From positions 558,001-622,000 of the forward strand of contig NZ_JAEKJT010000001.1 of NCBI RefSeq assembly GCF_017303055.1: 64,000 nucleotides of DNA, written 5' to 3'. Position 1 is the first letter of the stretch, and every line of letters starts with the position of its first letter. This DNA comes from Halomonas litopenaei (lineage in GTDB: Bacteria > Pseudomonadota > Gammaproteobacteria > Pseudomonadales > Halomonadaceae). The position numbers were made by a program, and so were the translations under genes. Under the pieces are notes generated by a model. It had not been told where the DNA came from and searched no databases. It was given only the letters and a program-made list of their open reading frames with translations. This document shows, in pieces, positions 8,324-17,072 of this stretch.

Positions 8324-9319
8324 ATGAACGACGACTTTCTCACCCGCCTGCCCAAGGCGGAGCTGCATTTACATATCGAAGGCACCCTCGAGCCCGAGCT
8401 GATGTTTGCGCTGGCCGAGCGCAATGGCGTGACGCTGCCTTATGCGTCGATCGAGGCCGCCCGCAAGGCCTACGACTTCAGCGATTTGCAGTCCTTTCTC
8501 GACCTCTACTATCAGGGCATGAGCGTACTGGTCAGCGCTCAGGACTTCGAAGACCTGGCGATGGACTACTTTCGTCGCGCTGCCGCCGAGGGAGTCGTGC
8601 ATGTGGAACTGCACGTGGATCCCCAGGCACACCGCGCCCGTGGTGTCACCCTTGACCAGGTGATGACGGGGCTGACGGCAGCCTGCGCCAGGGCCCGCAC
8701 CGAGCTGGACCTGTCCAGCGCCATGATCCTGGCCTTCCTGAGGGATCAGCCCGCAGAAGATGCGATGCAGCTGCTGGAGGACGCTCAGCCATATCTTCAA
8801 CACTTCAGTGCCGTCGGCCTGGATAGCGCCGAGCAGGGCAATCCGCCGAGCAAGTTCCGTGAAGTGTTCGCCAGGGCAAGGGAGCTGGGCCTCGAGCGCG
8901 TGGCGCATGCCGGTGAGGAAGGCCCGCCCAGCTATATTCGCGAAGCCCTGGACGAGTTGCAGGTGTGTCGTATCGATCACGGCGTTCGCGCCATCGAGGA
9001 CATCGAGCTGGTGGAGCGGCTGGCAGATGAAGGGACAGTGTTGACCGTGTGCCCGCTGTCCAACGTTCGCCTGAAGGTGGTGGAGCAGCTTGAGCACCAC
9101 AGTCTACCGGCGCTGATCGATGCTGGCCTGGTGGTGACGATCAACTCTGATGATCCCGCCTATTTTGGCGGCGGCATGCGCGAGAACTTCGCCGCTTGCC
9201 AAAAGGCCTTCGCCTGGTCCGACGAGACACTGACCTGGTTGGCCAGCAACGCCATCGAGGCAGCCTTTATGGACGATGCTCGCCGGGAAGAACTGCGCCA
9301 GCGACTGCTGAACCTGTAG
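8324..9319 (+). CDS. Adenine deaminase (adenosine deaminase-like family)
   Basis: A 331-residue metal-dependent amidohydrolase. LPKAELHLHIEGTLEPEL carries the HxH metal ligands, AHAGEEGPP and RIDHG carry further active-site residues, and TINSDDPAYFGG carries the catalytic aspartates. The sequence follows the Pseudomonas-type protein that deaminates adenine to hypoxanthine rather than adenosine; that is knowledge of the subfamily, not proof here. Start ATG 8324 aligns with the family N-terminus; a GTG at 8282 would add 14 unconserved residues. It fits the purine-degradation genes found further on. Confidence 0.88.
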   Translation: MNDDFLTRLPKAELHLHIEGTLEPELMFALAERNGVTLPYASIEAARKAYDFSDLQSFLDLYYQGMSVLVSAQDFEDLAMDYFRRAAAEGVVHVELHVDPQAHRARGVTLDQVMTGLTAACARARTELDLSSAMILAFLRDQPAEDAMQLLEDAQPYLQHFSAVGLDSAEQGNPPSKFREVFARARELGLERVAHAGEEGPPSYIREALDELQVCRIDHGVRAIEDIELVERLADEGTVLTVCPLSNVRLKVVEQLEHHSLPALIDAGLVVTINSDDPAYFGGGMRENFAACQKAFAWSDETLTWLASNAIEAAFMDDARREELRQRLLNL

Positions 9320-9326
9320 TACGACA

Positions 9327-9357
9327 CCACACTCCCGCCAATCCGGCGGGGGTGTGG
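9327..9357. terminator. Hairpin between convergent genes
   Basis: CCACAC-T-CCCGCC (9327-9339) pairs with GGCGGG-G-GTGTGG (9345-9357) around a 5-base loop. No T tract follows on either strand. It lies between the adenine deaminase and peroxidase genes, so it may serve both. Confidence 0.6.
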
Positions 9358-9378
9358 GCTGACGGTGGCTGACGATCC

Positions 9379-10416
9379 TCAGGGCAGCGCCGGTACTGTG
9401 ACCGTTGGCTGATCGCCGGTCAGCGACCCAAGGAAGGCCACCAATTGGGTGATGGTGGCATCGTCGAGTTCCTTACCCAACATCTCGCGCCCCATGACCG
9501 AGACGGCCTCCTCGAGGGTGGCAGCGGAGCCGTCGTGGAAGTAGGGGTAGGTCAAGGCCACGTTACGTAGTGACGCCGTTCGGAAGGCCTGGCGGTCCGC
9601 CTGATCCGAGGTGACGGCAAAGCGCCCTGGGTCATCGGAGCCAGGCACCTGAATCGGATGAAATCCGCTGTCGCTGAAATTGGGTCCTCGGTGGCAGGCG
9701 ATGCAGCCTTGGTCCACAAAGGCCATCATGCCTGCCTGTTGCTCGTCCGTCAGTGCCTCATCATCCCCCATTAGATAGCGGTCGAGCGGTGCGTTGGGAG
9801 TGTTCAGGGTACGTTCGAAGCTGGCGATGGCCGCAGCGAGATGATCGGCCGAAAGCGGCTCGTCGCTGTCAGGGAAAGCGTTGCGGAATGGTGCCATGTA
9901 TCCCGGCAGGGATGACAGTCGCGCCAGTGCGCCATCCAGGTCATGGGCCATCTCGACGCTGTTCTGGATGGGACCCAGGGCCTGGCTCTCCAGGTCGGGT
10001 TCGCGGCCATCCCAGAACTGCGCGGTCAGGAAACCGGTATTGAGCACCGTCGGGGAGTTTCGGTTGCCGACCTGTCCATCATGGCCCACCGCCGTGGGCA
10101 AACGGTCGGTCCAGGCCAGCGCCGGATTGTGGCAGGAGGCGCAGCTGATGTTGCTGCTCTGTGACAGCCTGGGTTCGAAGAACAGCATCTTGCCCAGCGC
10201 AATCTTCTCCGCGGTGAGGCTATTGTTCGAAGGGATCGGCGGAAGGGCGGGTAGCGGACTGAAGTACTTGCGGTAGTCGTCTGCGGTGGTGCCAGCGCTG
10301 GATGACTCGGTGGCGGCCTGGGCGTCGGCGGATGAAGCGGCATTGGCCCAGGTCGTCAGCGTCAGCACAAGGGCGCCAACCAGCAGCGACGGGGAGGCGT
10401 ATCGGGTTGTTGGCAT
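9379..10416 (-). CDS. Periplasmic di-haem cytochrome c peroxidase (MauG/CcpA family)
   Basis: 345 residues with an N-terminal export signal (LLVGALVLTLTTWANAASS, cut near residue 26) and two c-type haem sites, CASCH at 92-96 and CIACH at 238-242. NSPTVLNTGFLTAQFWDGR and the late FRTASLRNVALTYPYFHDGSAATLEEAV region are typical of bacterial di-haem peroxidases, which reduce H2O2 in the periplasm with electrons from small cytochromes. MauG-like enzymes share the fold, so the substrate is uncertain. It stands alone; about 530 bases separate it from trhO. Confidence 0.88.
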   Translation of the reverse strand: MPTTRYASPSLLVGALVLTLTTWANAASSADAQAATESSSAGTTADDYRKYFSPLPALPPIPSNNSLTAEKIALGKMLFFEPRLSQSSNISCASCHNPALAWTDRLPTAVGHDGQVGNRNSPTVLNTGFLTAQFWDGREPDLESQALGPIQNSVEMAHDLDGALARLSSLPGYMAPFRNAFPDSDEPLSADHLAAAIASFERTLNTPNAPLDRYLMGDDEALTDEQQAGMMAFVDQGCIACHRGPNFSDSGFHPIQVPGSDDPGRFAVTSDQADRQAFRTASLRNVALTYPYFHDGSAATLEEAVSVMGREMLGKELDDATITQLVAFLGSLTGDQPTVTVPALP

Positions 10417-10950
10417 GTTCTCGTCTCGTTACTGCGTCACGGGTAACCGTCGTTGTGTCCCGCAGTGCAGCCGCTGGTCCGGCGGTCACGCTGCGAAAGA
10501 ACATGGGCGCGAACCGACGGCGGCGCACGAGCCCAACGGGGCGAGCAGAGTGTCGAGTCGAACGCGCCCGCCCACGCCTGTTATTTCTAACGTGAAGACC
10601 ACCGCCACTGGGGCAACGATCGTCCCGAATGGCTGCTAGGGCACGCATCTGTCGAGATTGACTGGCTGTTTGTCGGTAGTGTGAAGAGAGTTGCGACGTT
10701 GCGGACCAGCGTCGCTGGCGATAAGCCACGCGATTGAAATGACGCAGGCTTGACGAGCAAGCGATACGGAAAGGGCTGCAGACGGTGCTGTCGAGCGCTC
10801 ATGAAAAAGGCGCCCGGTAGACCGGACGCCTAGCTGATCACGTCGTGATATGGCCGACGTGCCGAGGCGTGGTGGGGAAATGAAAGAAAAGGAAAGGCGA
10901 GGAGAGGAGAGGACTGGGTCGCTTGCCGACCCAGCCCCAGTCCGAGCGGC
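10417..10950. other. Intergenic region between the peroxidase gene and trhO
   Basis: About 530 bases without a supported gene. The part near 10950 holds terminators for trhO (10805-10830 and the hairpin CTGGGTCG/CGACCCAG at 10914-10934) and a purine-rich GGAGAGGAGA stretch at about 10899-10913. The remainder should contain the peroxidase promoter, which I could not pin down. Confidence 0.5.
10804..10830 (-). terminator. Rho-independent terminator of trhO
   Basis: On the minus strand GGCGTCCGGT-CT-ACCGGGCGCC forms a strong stem, followed directly by TTTTT. It lies about 120 bases after the trhO stop. A second hairpin at 10914-10934 is closer to the stop but lacks a T tract. Confidence 0.8.
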
Positions 10951-12030
10951 TTAGCCCTGTACGCTGTTGGCCTGTCGGGCCGCTTCGCGGGCACGCTGCT
11001 TGGCCTCACGACGCTCCGCCATTCGGGCGACGGCGTCGGCCCCTAGGTGCGACTCACCGCGCTCCCGCGCCAGCTGCATCTGGCGTTCCCGCTCAGCAAA
11101 GCGCGCCTTTTGCTCGTCACTGAGCTTGTCATAGCAGCGCGGGCAACAGACCCCCTGCTGGTAGTGTCCACTCTGCTTGTCATCTTCAGTGATCGGCATG
11201 CGGCAGGCGTGGCACTGATCGTAGCGCCCTGGCTTGAGGTCATGGTCGACGGTGACGCGGTCATCGAACACGAAACACTCACCCTGCCACAGGGTCTGCT
11301 CCTTGGGCACGTCTTCCAGGTACTTCAGAATGCCGCCCTTGAGGTGGTAGACGTCTTCGAAGCCCTGCTCCTTGAGATAAGCGGTGGACTTTTCACAGCG
11401 GATGCCGCCGGTGCAGAACATGGCGACCTTCTTGTGGCGTGAAGGGTCCAGCGTATTTCTGACATAGTCCGGAAAGTCCCGGAAGGCCTCAGTGGAAGGG
11501 TTGATGGCGCCCTTGAAGGTGCCTACCTCAATCTCGTAATCATTGCGGGTGTCGATGACCAGCACGTCCGGGTCTTCGATCAGCGCGTTCCAATCCTTCG
11601 GTTCGACGTAGGTGCCGACGGTGTGGCGTGGGTCGATACCCTCGACCCCCATGGTGACGATTTCGCGCTTGAGCTTGACCTTGGTGCGCATGAACGGAGC
11701 TCGCTCGGTCAGTGACTCCTTGACGTCGAGCTGCGCCAGCCGCGCATCGCTGCGCAACCACGTCAGCAGGGCATCAATACTCTGACGCGGGCCAGCCACG
11801 GTGCCATTGATACCTTCGCGGGCCAGCAGCAAGGTGCCGCGAACCTGATGATCGAGCATGACCTGAAGAAGCGGCTCGCGCAGCGCTTCGAAGTCTTCCA
11901 GAGTGACAAACTTGTACAGGGCACACACCACCAGTTTGCCGCTGTCGGCCTGGTAATCCGAAGCGCCAGTGGTGGTAGCGGTGGTAGAAGTGGTGATCCT
12001 AGTGGTCGAAGTCGTGCTATCGGTCGTCAT
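10951..12030 (-). CDS. trhO: tRNA uridine(34) hydroxylase TrhO (rhodanese family, YceA)
   Basis: A 359-residue cytoplasmic enzyme that uses O2 to hydroxylate U34 of certain tRNAs, a step toward 5-(carboxy)methoxyuridine. A ferredoxin-like N-terminal domain ([18 protein letters not shown]) is followed by a rhodanese domain with the active-site loop [10 protein letters not shown] (Cys206, Cys212) and a C-terminal zinc-type segment ([17 protein letters not shown]). GAGG precedes the ATG. Unusual: residues 2-22 are almost only threonine, serine and a few other residues, encoded by a GGT/GGTGGT-rich repeat, and have no counterpart in the E. coli protein. Confidence 0.93.
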   Translation of the reverse strand: MTTDSTTSTTRITTSTTATTTGASDYQADSGKLVVCALYKFVTLEDFEALREPLLQVMLDHQVRGTLLLAREGINGTVAGPRQSIDALLTWLRSDARLAQLDVKESLTERAPFMRTKVKLKREIVTMGVEGIDPRHTVGTYVEPKDWNALIEDPDVLVIDTRNDYEIEVGTFKGAINPSTEAFRDFPDYVRNTLDPSRHKKVAMFCTGGIRCEKSTAYLKEQGFEDVYHLKGGILKYLEDVPKEQTLWQGECFVFDDRVTVDHDLKPGRYDQCHACRMPITEDDKQSGHYQQGVCCPRCYDKLSDEQKARFAERERQMQLARERGESHLGADAVARMAERREAKQRAREAARQANSVQG

Positions 12031-12280
12031 GGGGGCCTCGTGCGAACCGGAGCGTAAATCCGGAGCAGGATGGGGGAAAATCGGAGGGGCGGGATTTTAC
12101 CTCACTTGCCAACGATTTTCTAAGCCATGCCCGGTGGCCGACAGCGGGCTGCCTCGGCCAGGAGCGAAAGTTGATCCTTTTGCATCACCCCCCGAGGTCA
12201 CCCCTGTCGTCCGCCTTGACGTCCGCCTTGATGTCATCCTTGACGCCACTCCTGGCGGCCCCCTGTGGCTGCTGCTGGTG

Positions 12281-13672
12281 TCACCCCTGGCGGCGATGCT
12301 GCAGGCGTCCTCCCGCCCAGGTCTCATAGATGGCGCGATCGTCACCCATCATCATCAGCGTGAACAGCTCCTCGGAAAGGCTTCGCGTGCGGCCCATGCG
12401 CCTCGCCATCAGCGGTGAGGCCATCGGGTCGATGACCACGAAGTCCGCGTCCTTGCCTGCCGTCAGGCTGCCGATGCGGTCATCCAGCGACAGCGACACC
12501 GCATTGCCCAGCGTCAGGTCATGGAAGCCAGCCCAGGCGGTCAGTGGCGTGCCACGCAGCTGGCCTACCTGATAGGCCGCCTTGAGGGTGGCCAGGCCCG
12601 ACAGGTCGGTGCCGGCGCCGATATCGCTGGCCAGGGTCAGCTTGAGGCGCTGTTGCCTGGCGCCGGCACGGTCGAACAGACCGCTGCCGAGAAACAGATT
12701 CGAACTGGGGCAGAAGGCGATATTGGCACCACGGTCAGCCAGCCGCTGGCGCATGCCATCGTCCAGGTGAATACCGTGGGCAAAGGTGCTGCGAGGGCCA
12801 ACCAGATCAGAAGCTTCGTAGACATGTAGGTAGTCTCTGCTTCCGGGGAACAGCTCGGCGACCCAGTCCAGCTCGCCGAGATTCTCGGCCAGATGGGTCT
12901 GCAGCCATAGGCTCGGGTCGTTGCGCAGCAGGCCGCCGGCGGCATCCAGTTGGGCCCGCGTGGAGGTTGGCGCAAAACGCGGAGTGACGCTGTAGCCAAG
13001 TCGTGCTGTGCCGTGCCAGTCGCTGATCAGCCGTTCGCTGTCGCGGATGCCGCCCAGGGTGTCATCGGTCAGCGCGTCCGGAGCGTGGCGGTCCATCAGC
13101 ACCTTGCCAGCCAGCATGCAGAGATCCCGGCGCCTGGCGGCGCTGAAGAAGGCGTCCACAGAGCCTGGGTGACTCGAACAGAACACCTGGGCGGTGGTGG
13201 TGCCGACCCGCATCAGCTCATCTAGAAAGACGTCGGCAATATGTTCGGCATGCTCGCGCTTGGCGAAGCGACACTCTTCGGGAAAGGTGTACTCATTGAG
13301 CCAGTCCAGCAGCTGTCGCCCGTAGGAGGCCATGATCTCGAGCTGGACATAGTGCACGTGGCTATCGATGAAGCCAGGCATCACCAGCTTGCCGCGATGA
13401 TCAATGAGGGTGGTGTCGGTCGGCAGACGCGGGGCGATGTCGGCGTACTCTCCGACGGCTTGGATGACGCCGTCGGACCACCATAGTGCGCCATCTTCGA
13501 TGTAGCTGACGCTGCCTTCGGCGGGTGTGTCGTCATCGCCTGGGTCGGCATTGAAGCTCAGCAGCCGCGCGCGAATGACGTGATGGGCAGATGGCTGTGC
13601 CGCAACGTCTGGCTGCCGGGCAGGGCGGATGGACTCGGCGGCATGGCCGAGTGAGGAGTCAGGGGCATCCAT
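12281..13672 (-). CDS. guaD: Guanine deaminase
   Basis: 463 residues; converts guanine to xanthine with release of ammonia. PGFIDSHVHYVQ carries the first zinc ligands (His105, His107); FCSSHPGSVDAFF, RFAPTST, HLAEN, FAHGIHLDD and ASDIGAGTDLSGL follow in the order expected for this amidohydrolase. The first 30 residues are a variable extension. It is the last gene of the xdhA-xdhB-xdhC-guaD run, 101 bases after xdhC, and supplies the substrate of the xanthine dehydrogenase encoded upstream. Confidence 0.93.
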   Translation of the reverse strand: MDAPDSSLGHAAESIRPARQPDVAAQPSAHHVIRARLLSFNADPGDDDTPAEGSVSYIEDGALWWSDGVIQAVGEYADIAPRLPTDTTLIDHRGKLVMPGFIDSHVHYVQLEIMASYGRQLLDWLNEYTFPEECRFAKREHAEHIADVFLDELMRVGTTTAQVFCSSHPGSVDAFFSAARRRDLCMLAGKVLMDRHAPDALTDDTLGGIRDSERLISDWHGTARLGYSVTPRFAPTSTRAQLDAAGGLLRNDPSLWLQTHLAENLGELDWVAELFPGSRDYLHVYEASDLVGPRSTFAHGIHLDDGMRQRLADRGANIAFCPSSNLFLGSGLFDRAGARQQRLKLTLASDIGAGTDLSGLATLKAAYQVGQLRGTPLTAWAGFHDLTLGNAVSLSLDDRIGSLTAGKDADFVVIDPMASPLMARRMGRTRSLSEELFTLMMMGDDRAIYETWAGGRLQHRRQG

Positions 13673-13773
13673 CGGAAAGCTCTCTTGTCAGTGTCGTCGC
13701 CGGCGCGGCCGGAAGGATCAGCGGTGGGCCCCATCCCTGGGGACGTTGCACGCCCGAAAGGGCGTTGGTGGCA

Positions 13774-14634
13774 TCAGGGCATCAGGCGTTTCAGCGTCGC
13801 GCTGTCGACACCTCTTGAAGTGTCGTCACGTTTCGTTGTGTCACGTCGAGGGTGGGCCAACGGCAGCAGTTCTGCCAAGGCGGCCAGCGCCACGGCGTGA
13901 GGCGTCTTGTTGCCGCCGGAGTCACCGATGGGGCAGCGCACGCGGTCGATGCGTGACGCCGCCACGCCGGCACGCTCGAGTCGACCGCGAAAACTGGCCC
14001 ACTTGCTGCGTGAACCGATCAGCCCGATTGACGCCAGGTCGTCTCTTTCCAACAGTGCCGCGATCAGGGCGTAGTCCTCGCCGTGGTCGTGGGTCAGCAC
14101 CAGGGCATGGCTGTGTGGCACCAGGCCCGCGACAGCCTCGCTCGGGTCGTTCAAGCGGTGTTGATGAACGCAAGCATGGGCACCGGTACCTTCGAAGGCC
14201 GCGTCGCGACTGTCGAACCAGTCGATGCGCCATTCAAGCGGCGCCGCCAGTTCGGCGATGGCACGGCCCACGTGTCCCGCGCCGAACAGCGCTAGACGGG
14301 TCATGCTGCCAAGGTCGGTCTCCAGCAGCACATTGACGAAACCGCCGCAGCACTGGCCGCTGCGTCCGCCCAGGGGAAAGGCTTCCAGGCTCATGCCTGC
14401 CTGACCCTGAGCCAGCCGCTCGCGGGCGCTGGCGATCAGTTGCCACTCGAAAGTGCCGCCGCCCAGGGTGTCATGCAGGCTGTCCGGGGTGATCACCATC
14501 TTGGCGCCCGGCTCCCGCGGTGTGGAGCCAAGGCTGGTGACCTGGGTGGCCAGAACGAAGGGCTGGCCAGCCGCCTTGAGCCTTGCAAGGGCGTGGTACC
14601 AGGGCTCCTTGTCCGGTCCGGCGTGGGCGGTCAT
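13774..14634 (-). CDS. xdhC: Xanthine dehydrogenase accessory factor XdhC
   Basis: 286 residues. XdhC binds molybdenum cofactor, helps its sulfuration and inserts it into XdhB; it is not part of the final enzyme. FVLATQVTSLGSTPREPGAKM and GGTFEWQLI form the N-terminal domain, SGQCCGGFVNVLLE contains the conserved cysteines, and LALFGAGHVGRAIAELA is a Rossmann-type nucleotide-binding loop. Its ATG overlaps the xdhB stop by four bases (ATGA), so translation is coupled. Confidence 0.93.
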   Translation of the reverse strand: MTAHAGPDKEPWYHALARLKAAGQPFVLATQVTSLGSTPREPGAKMVITPDSLHDTLGGGTFEWQLIASARERLAQGQAGMSLEAFPLGGRSGQCCGGFVNVLLETDLGSMTRLALFGAGHVGRAIAELAAPLEWRIDWFDSRDAAFEGTGAHACVHQHRLNDPSEAVAGLVPHSHALVLTHDHGEDYALIAALLERDDLASIGLIGSRSKWASFRGRLERAGVAASRIDRVRCPIGDSGGNKTPHAVALAALAELLPLAHPRRDTTKRDDTSRGVDSATLKRLMP

Positions 14635-17072
14635 GGTGATGTGTCTCCTGACGGGGCGCCTGGACTTGCCTGGGCTGTTCGCAGGGCTGTGCTAGCGGCG
14701 ATGTGACGTGCCTTGCGCGCGGCCTGCATGACCCGCTCCGGTGTGGCCGGGGTGTCCAGGCGCACCGCGTGGCGGTAGTCGGTCAGGCTCGCCAGGGCGT
14801 CGCGCAGGGCACACCACACCGACATGCCAAGCATGAAGGGAGGTTCACCCACCGCCTTGGAGCGGTAGATACTGGCCATGGAGTTGGGATGCCCCTCCAT
14901 CAGCTGTACCTTGAAGGTGGCGGGCAGGTCTCCATAGGCGGGAATCTTGTAGGTAGCAGGGCCGGTTGAGGTCAGCTGACCACTGTCATTCCACTTGAGC
15001 TCTTCGCTGGTCAGCCAGCCCATGCCCTGGATGAAACCACCTTCCACCTGGCCGACATCGATGGCCGGGTTCAAGGAGTCGCCTACGTCATGCAGGATGT
15101 CGACCCGGTCGACCTGGTATTCCCCGCTCAGGGTGTCGACCGATACCTCGGCCACGGCGGCACCAAAGGCAAAGTAGTAGAAGGGCCGACCCTGTCCACT
15201 GTGGCGATCGTAGTGGATCAGTGGCGTCGCGTAGAAGCCTTTCTCTGACAGCGAGACGCGTCCGAGATAGGCGTCCTGAATCAGCGTGCCCCAGGCGATT
15301 CGCTGCTCGCTGCCGGCAATGCCCGCGATAAGTTCACCCCGCTCCAGGCGCATTTCATGGCGGTCGAGCTGGTAGTGCTCGGCGGCGAAGTCGAACAGGC
15401 GCTGCTTGAGCTTGTCGGCTGCGTCCCTCGCCGCCTGACCATTGAGGTCGGCACCGCTGGACGCTGCCGTGGGCGAGGTATTGGGAACCTTGTCGGTGCG
15501 GCTGGCACTGATACGTACGCTGGACAGCTCGAGGCCCAGCTCGCGGGCGACCACCTGACAGATCTTGGTGTGCAGGCCCTGGCCCATCTCGATGCCACCG
15601 TGATTGATCAGCACACTGCCATCGGTATACACGTGCAGCAGGGCACCCGCCTGATTGAGGTGCTGGGCGGTGAACGAGATGCCGAACTTGACCGGCGTCA
15701 GCGCCAGTCCTTTACGGATCACCGGGCTTCGCGCATTGAAGTCGGCAATGGCGCGGCGCCGGGCCCAGTAGTCGCTGTCCGCCTCCAACCGTTCGACCAG
15801 GGTATGCAGCAGCGCGATCTGATCTACCGTCTGGCCATAGTGGGTGGTGTCGCGTCCCTGGCGATAGAAGTTGCGCTTGCGCACGGTCAGCGGGTCTTCA
15901 CCGACCTGTCGGGCGATGTCTTCCATGGCGGCCTCGATGACCATCATGCCCTGGGGGCCGCCAAAGCCGCGAAACGCGGTGTTGGACGCGGTATGGGTGC
16001 GGGCCCGATGCCCTGTGACTCTGGCCTGTCCCAGTGAATAGGCATTGTCGGCGTGGAACATCGCACGGTCGACGATGGCGTCTGACAGATCCGGGGAGTA
16101 GCCGCAATCGCCGGTAACGCTGATATCACCCCCGCTGATCACTCCCGCGGCGTCGATGCCCAGGCGATAGCGGTTATGGAAGGGGTGGCGCTTGCCGGTG
16201 ACCTTCATGTCATCGCCACGGGGCAGGCGAATACGGCAGCTCTTGCCGGTTCTTCGCGCCACCAGGGCCGCCAGACATGCCCAGGGAGACGCCTGCGTCT
16301 CCTTGCCGCCGAAGCCGCCTCCCATGCGCCGCACCTCGACGGTGACCGCATGGAACGGAATATTCAGCACTTCCGCGATCAGCTTCTGTGTTTCGCTGGG
16401 ATGCTGGTTGGAGGTGTGGACCATCACCCCTTCGTCTTCGGTGGGGTGTGCGACACAGGCCTGTCCCTCTAGATAGAAGTGCTCCTGGCCGCCGATAAAT
16501 TGCTCGCCCTCTACCACATGGTGGGCGTCGGCCAGCGCCGCTTCCCAGTCACCGCTTTGCTGACGATGGGTGGGGCGCACCAGATCGCCAGCGTCGACCG
16601 CAGCCATCGGATCGAGAGACACTGGCAGCTCATCGATCTCGATGCGGGCCTTGGTGACGGCCTGTCGGGCAGCGCGATGGCTGGTGGCAGCCACGCAGAA
16701 CATGACCTGGCCGGCGTAGAGCACTTCCTGGTCTGCCATGATCGGGTCGCCAGGGAAGACCGGACCAATATCGGTGTGACCCGGCACGTCGGCAACGCTG
16801 ATGACATCGACCACGCCAGGGGCCCGCCGCACCTCGTCAAGGTGCATGGCGGTGATGCGCCCGTGAGCCTTGGGCGAGAGGCCCACGGCCAGGTGCAGGG
16901 CGTCGGAAGGCAATGCCAGATCATCGATATAAGCGGCTCGCCCAGTGACATGTTTCACGGCGCTCTCGTGACGGGCGGACGAGCCAGAAAAACTGTGGGC
17001 AGCGGTGGCATCGGCGTTGTGGCGCTCCGTCGTATCGGACGGAGGTGTCGGCAGATCAGTGAGCGTACGCAT
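14631..17072 (-). CDS. xdhB: Xanthine dehydrogenase molybdopterin-binding subunit
   Basis: 813 residues, the large subunit that binds the molybdenum cofactor and oxidises hypoxanthine and xanthine to urate. GGGFGGKETQ and EMGQGLHTKICQV are cofactor-binding segments; KAVGEPPFMLG near the C-terminus holds the catalytic glutamate. Length matches the bacterial XdhB subunit. It overlaps xdhA by 17 bases and xdhC by 4, a tightly packed operon. The first 30 residues are low-complexity and variable. Confidence 0.95.
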   Translation of the reverse strand: MRTLTDLPTPPSDTTERHNADATAAHSFSGSSARHESAVKHVTGRAAYIDDLALPSDALHLAVGLSPKAHGRITAMHLDEVRRAPGVVDVISVADVPGHTDIGPVFPGDPIMADQEVLYAGQVMFCVAATSHRAARQAVTKARIEIDELPVSLDPMAAVDAGDLVRPTHRQQSGDWEAALADAHHVVEGEQFIGGQEHFYLEGQACVAHPTEDEGVMVHTSNQHPSETQKLIAEVLNIPFHAVTVEVRRMGGGFGGKETQASPWACLAALVARRTGKSCRIRLPRGDDMKVTGKRHPFHNRYRLGIDAAGVISGGDISVTGDCGYSPDLSDAIVDRAMFHADNAYSLGQARVTGHRARTHTASNTAFRGFGGPQGMMVIEAAMEDIARQVGEDPLTVRKRNFYRQGRDTTHYGQTVDQIALLHTLVERLEADSDYWARRRAIADFNARSPVIRKGLALTPVKFGISFTAQHLNQAGALLHVYTDGSVLINHGGIEMGQGLHTKICQVVARELGLELSSVRISASRTDKVPNTSPTAASSGADLNGQAARDAADKLKQRLFDFAAEHYQLDRHEMRLERGELIAGIAGSEQRIAWGTLIQDAYLGRVSLSEKGFYATPLIHYDRHSGQGRPFYYFAFGAAVAEVSVDTLSGEYQVDRVDILHDVGDSLNPAIDVGQVEGGFIQGMGWLTSEELKWNDSGQLTSTGPATYKIPAYGDLPATFKVQLMEGHPNSMASIYRSKAVGEPPFMLGMSVWCALRDALASLTDYRHAVRLDTPATPERVMQAARKARHIAASTALRTAQASPGAPSGDTSP

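Noticed and set aside
9327..9357. Riboswitch or small RNA after the adenine deaminase gene
   Set aside because: The structure is a single hairpin between convergent genes; nothing beyond a terminator is supported.
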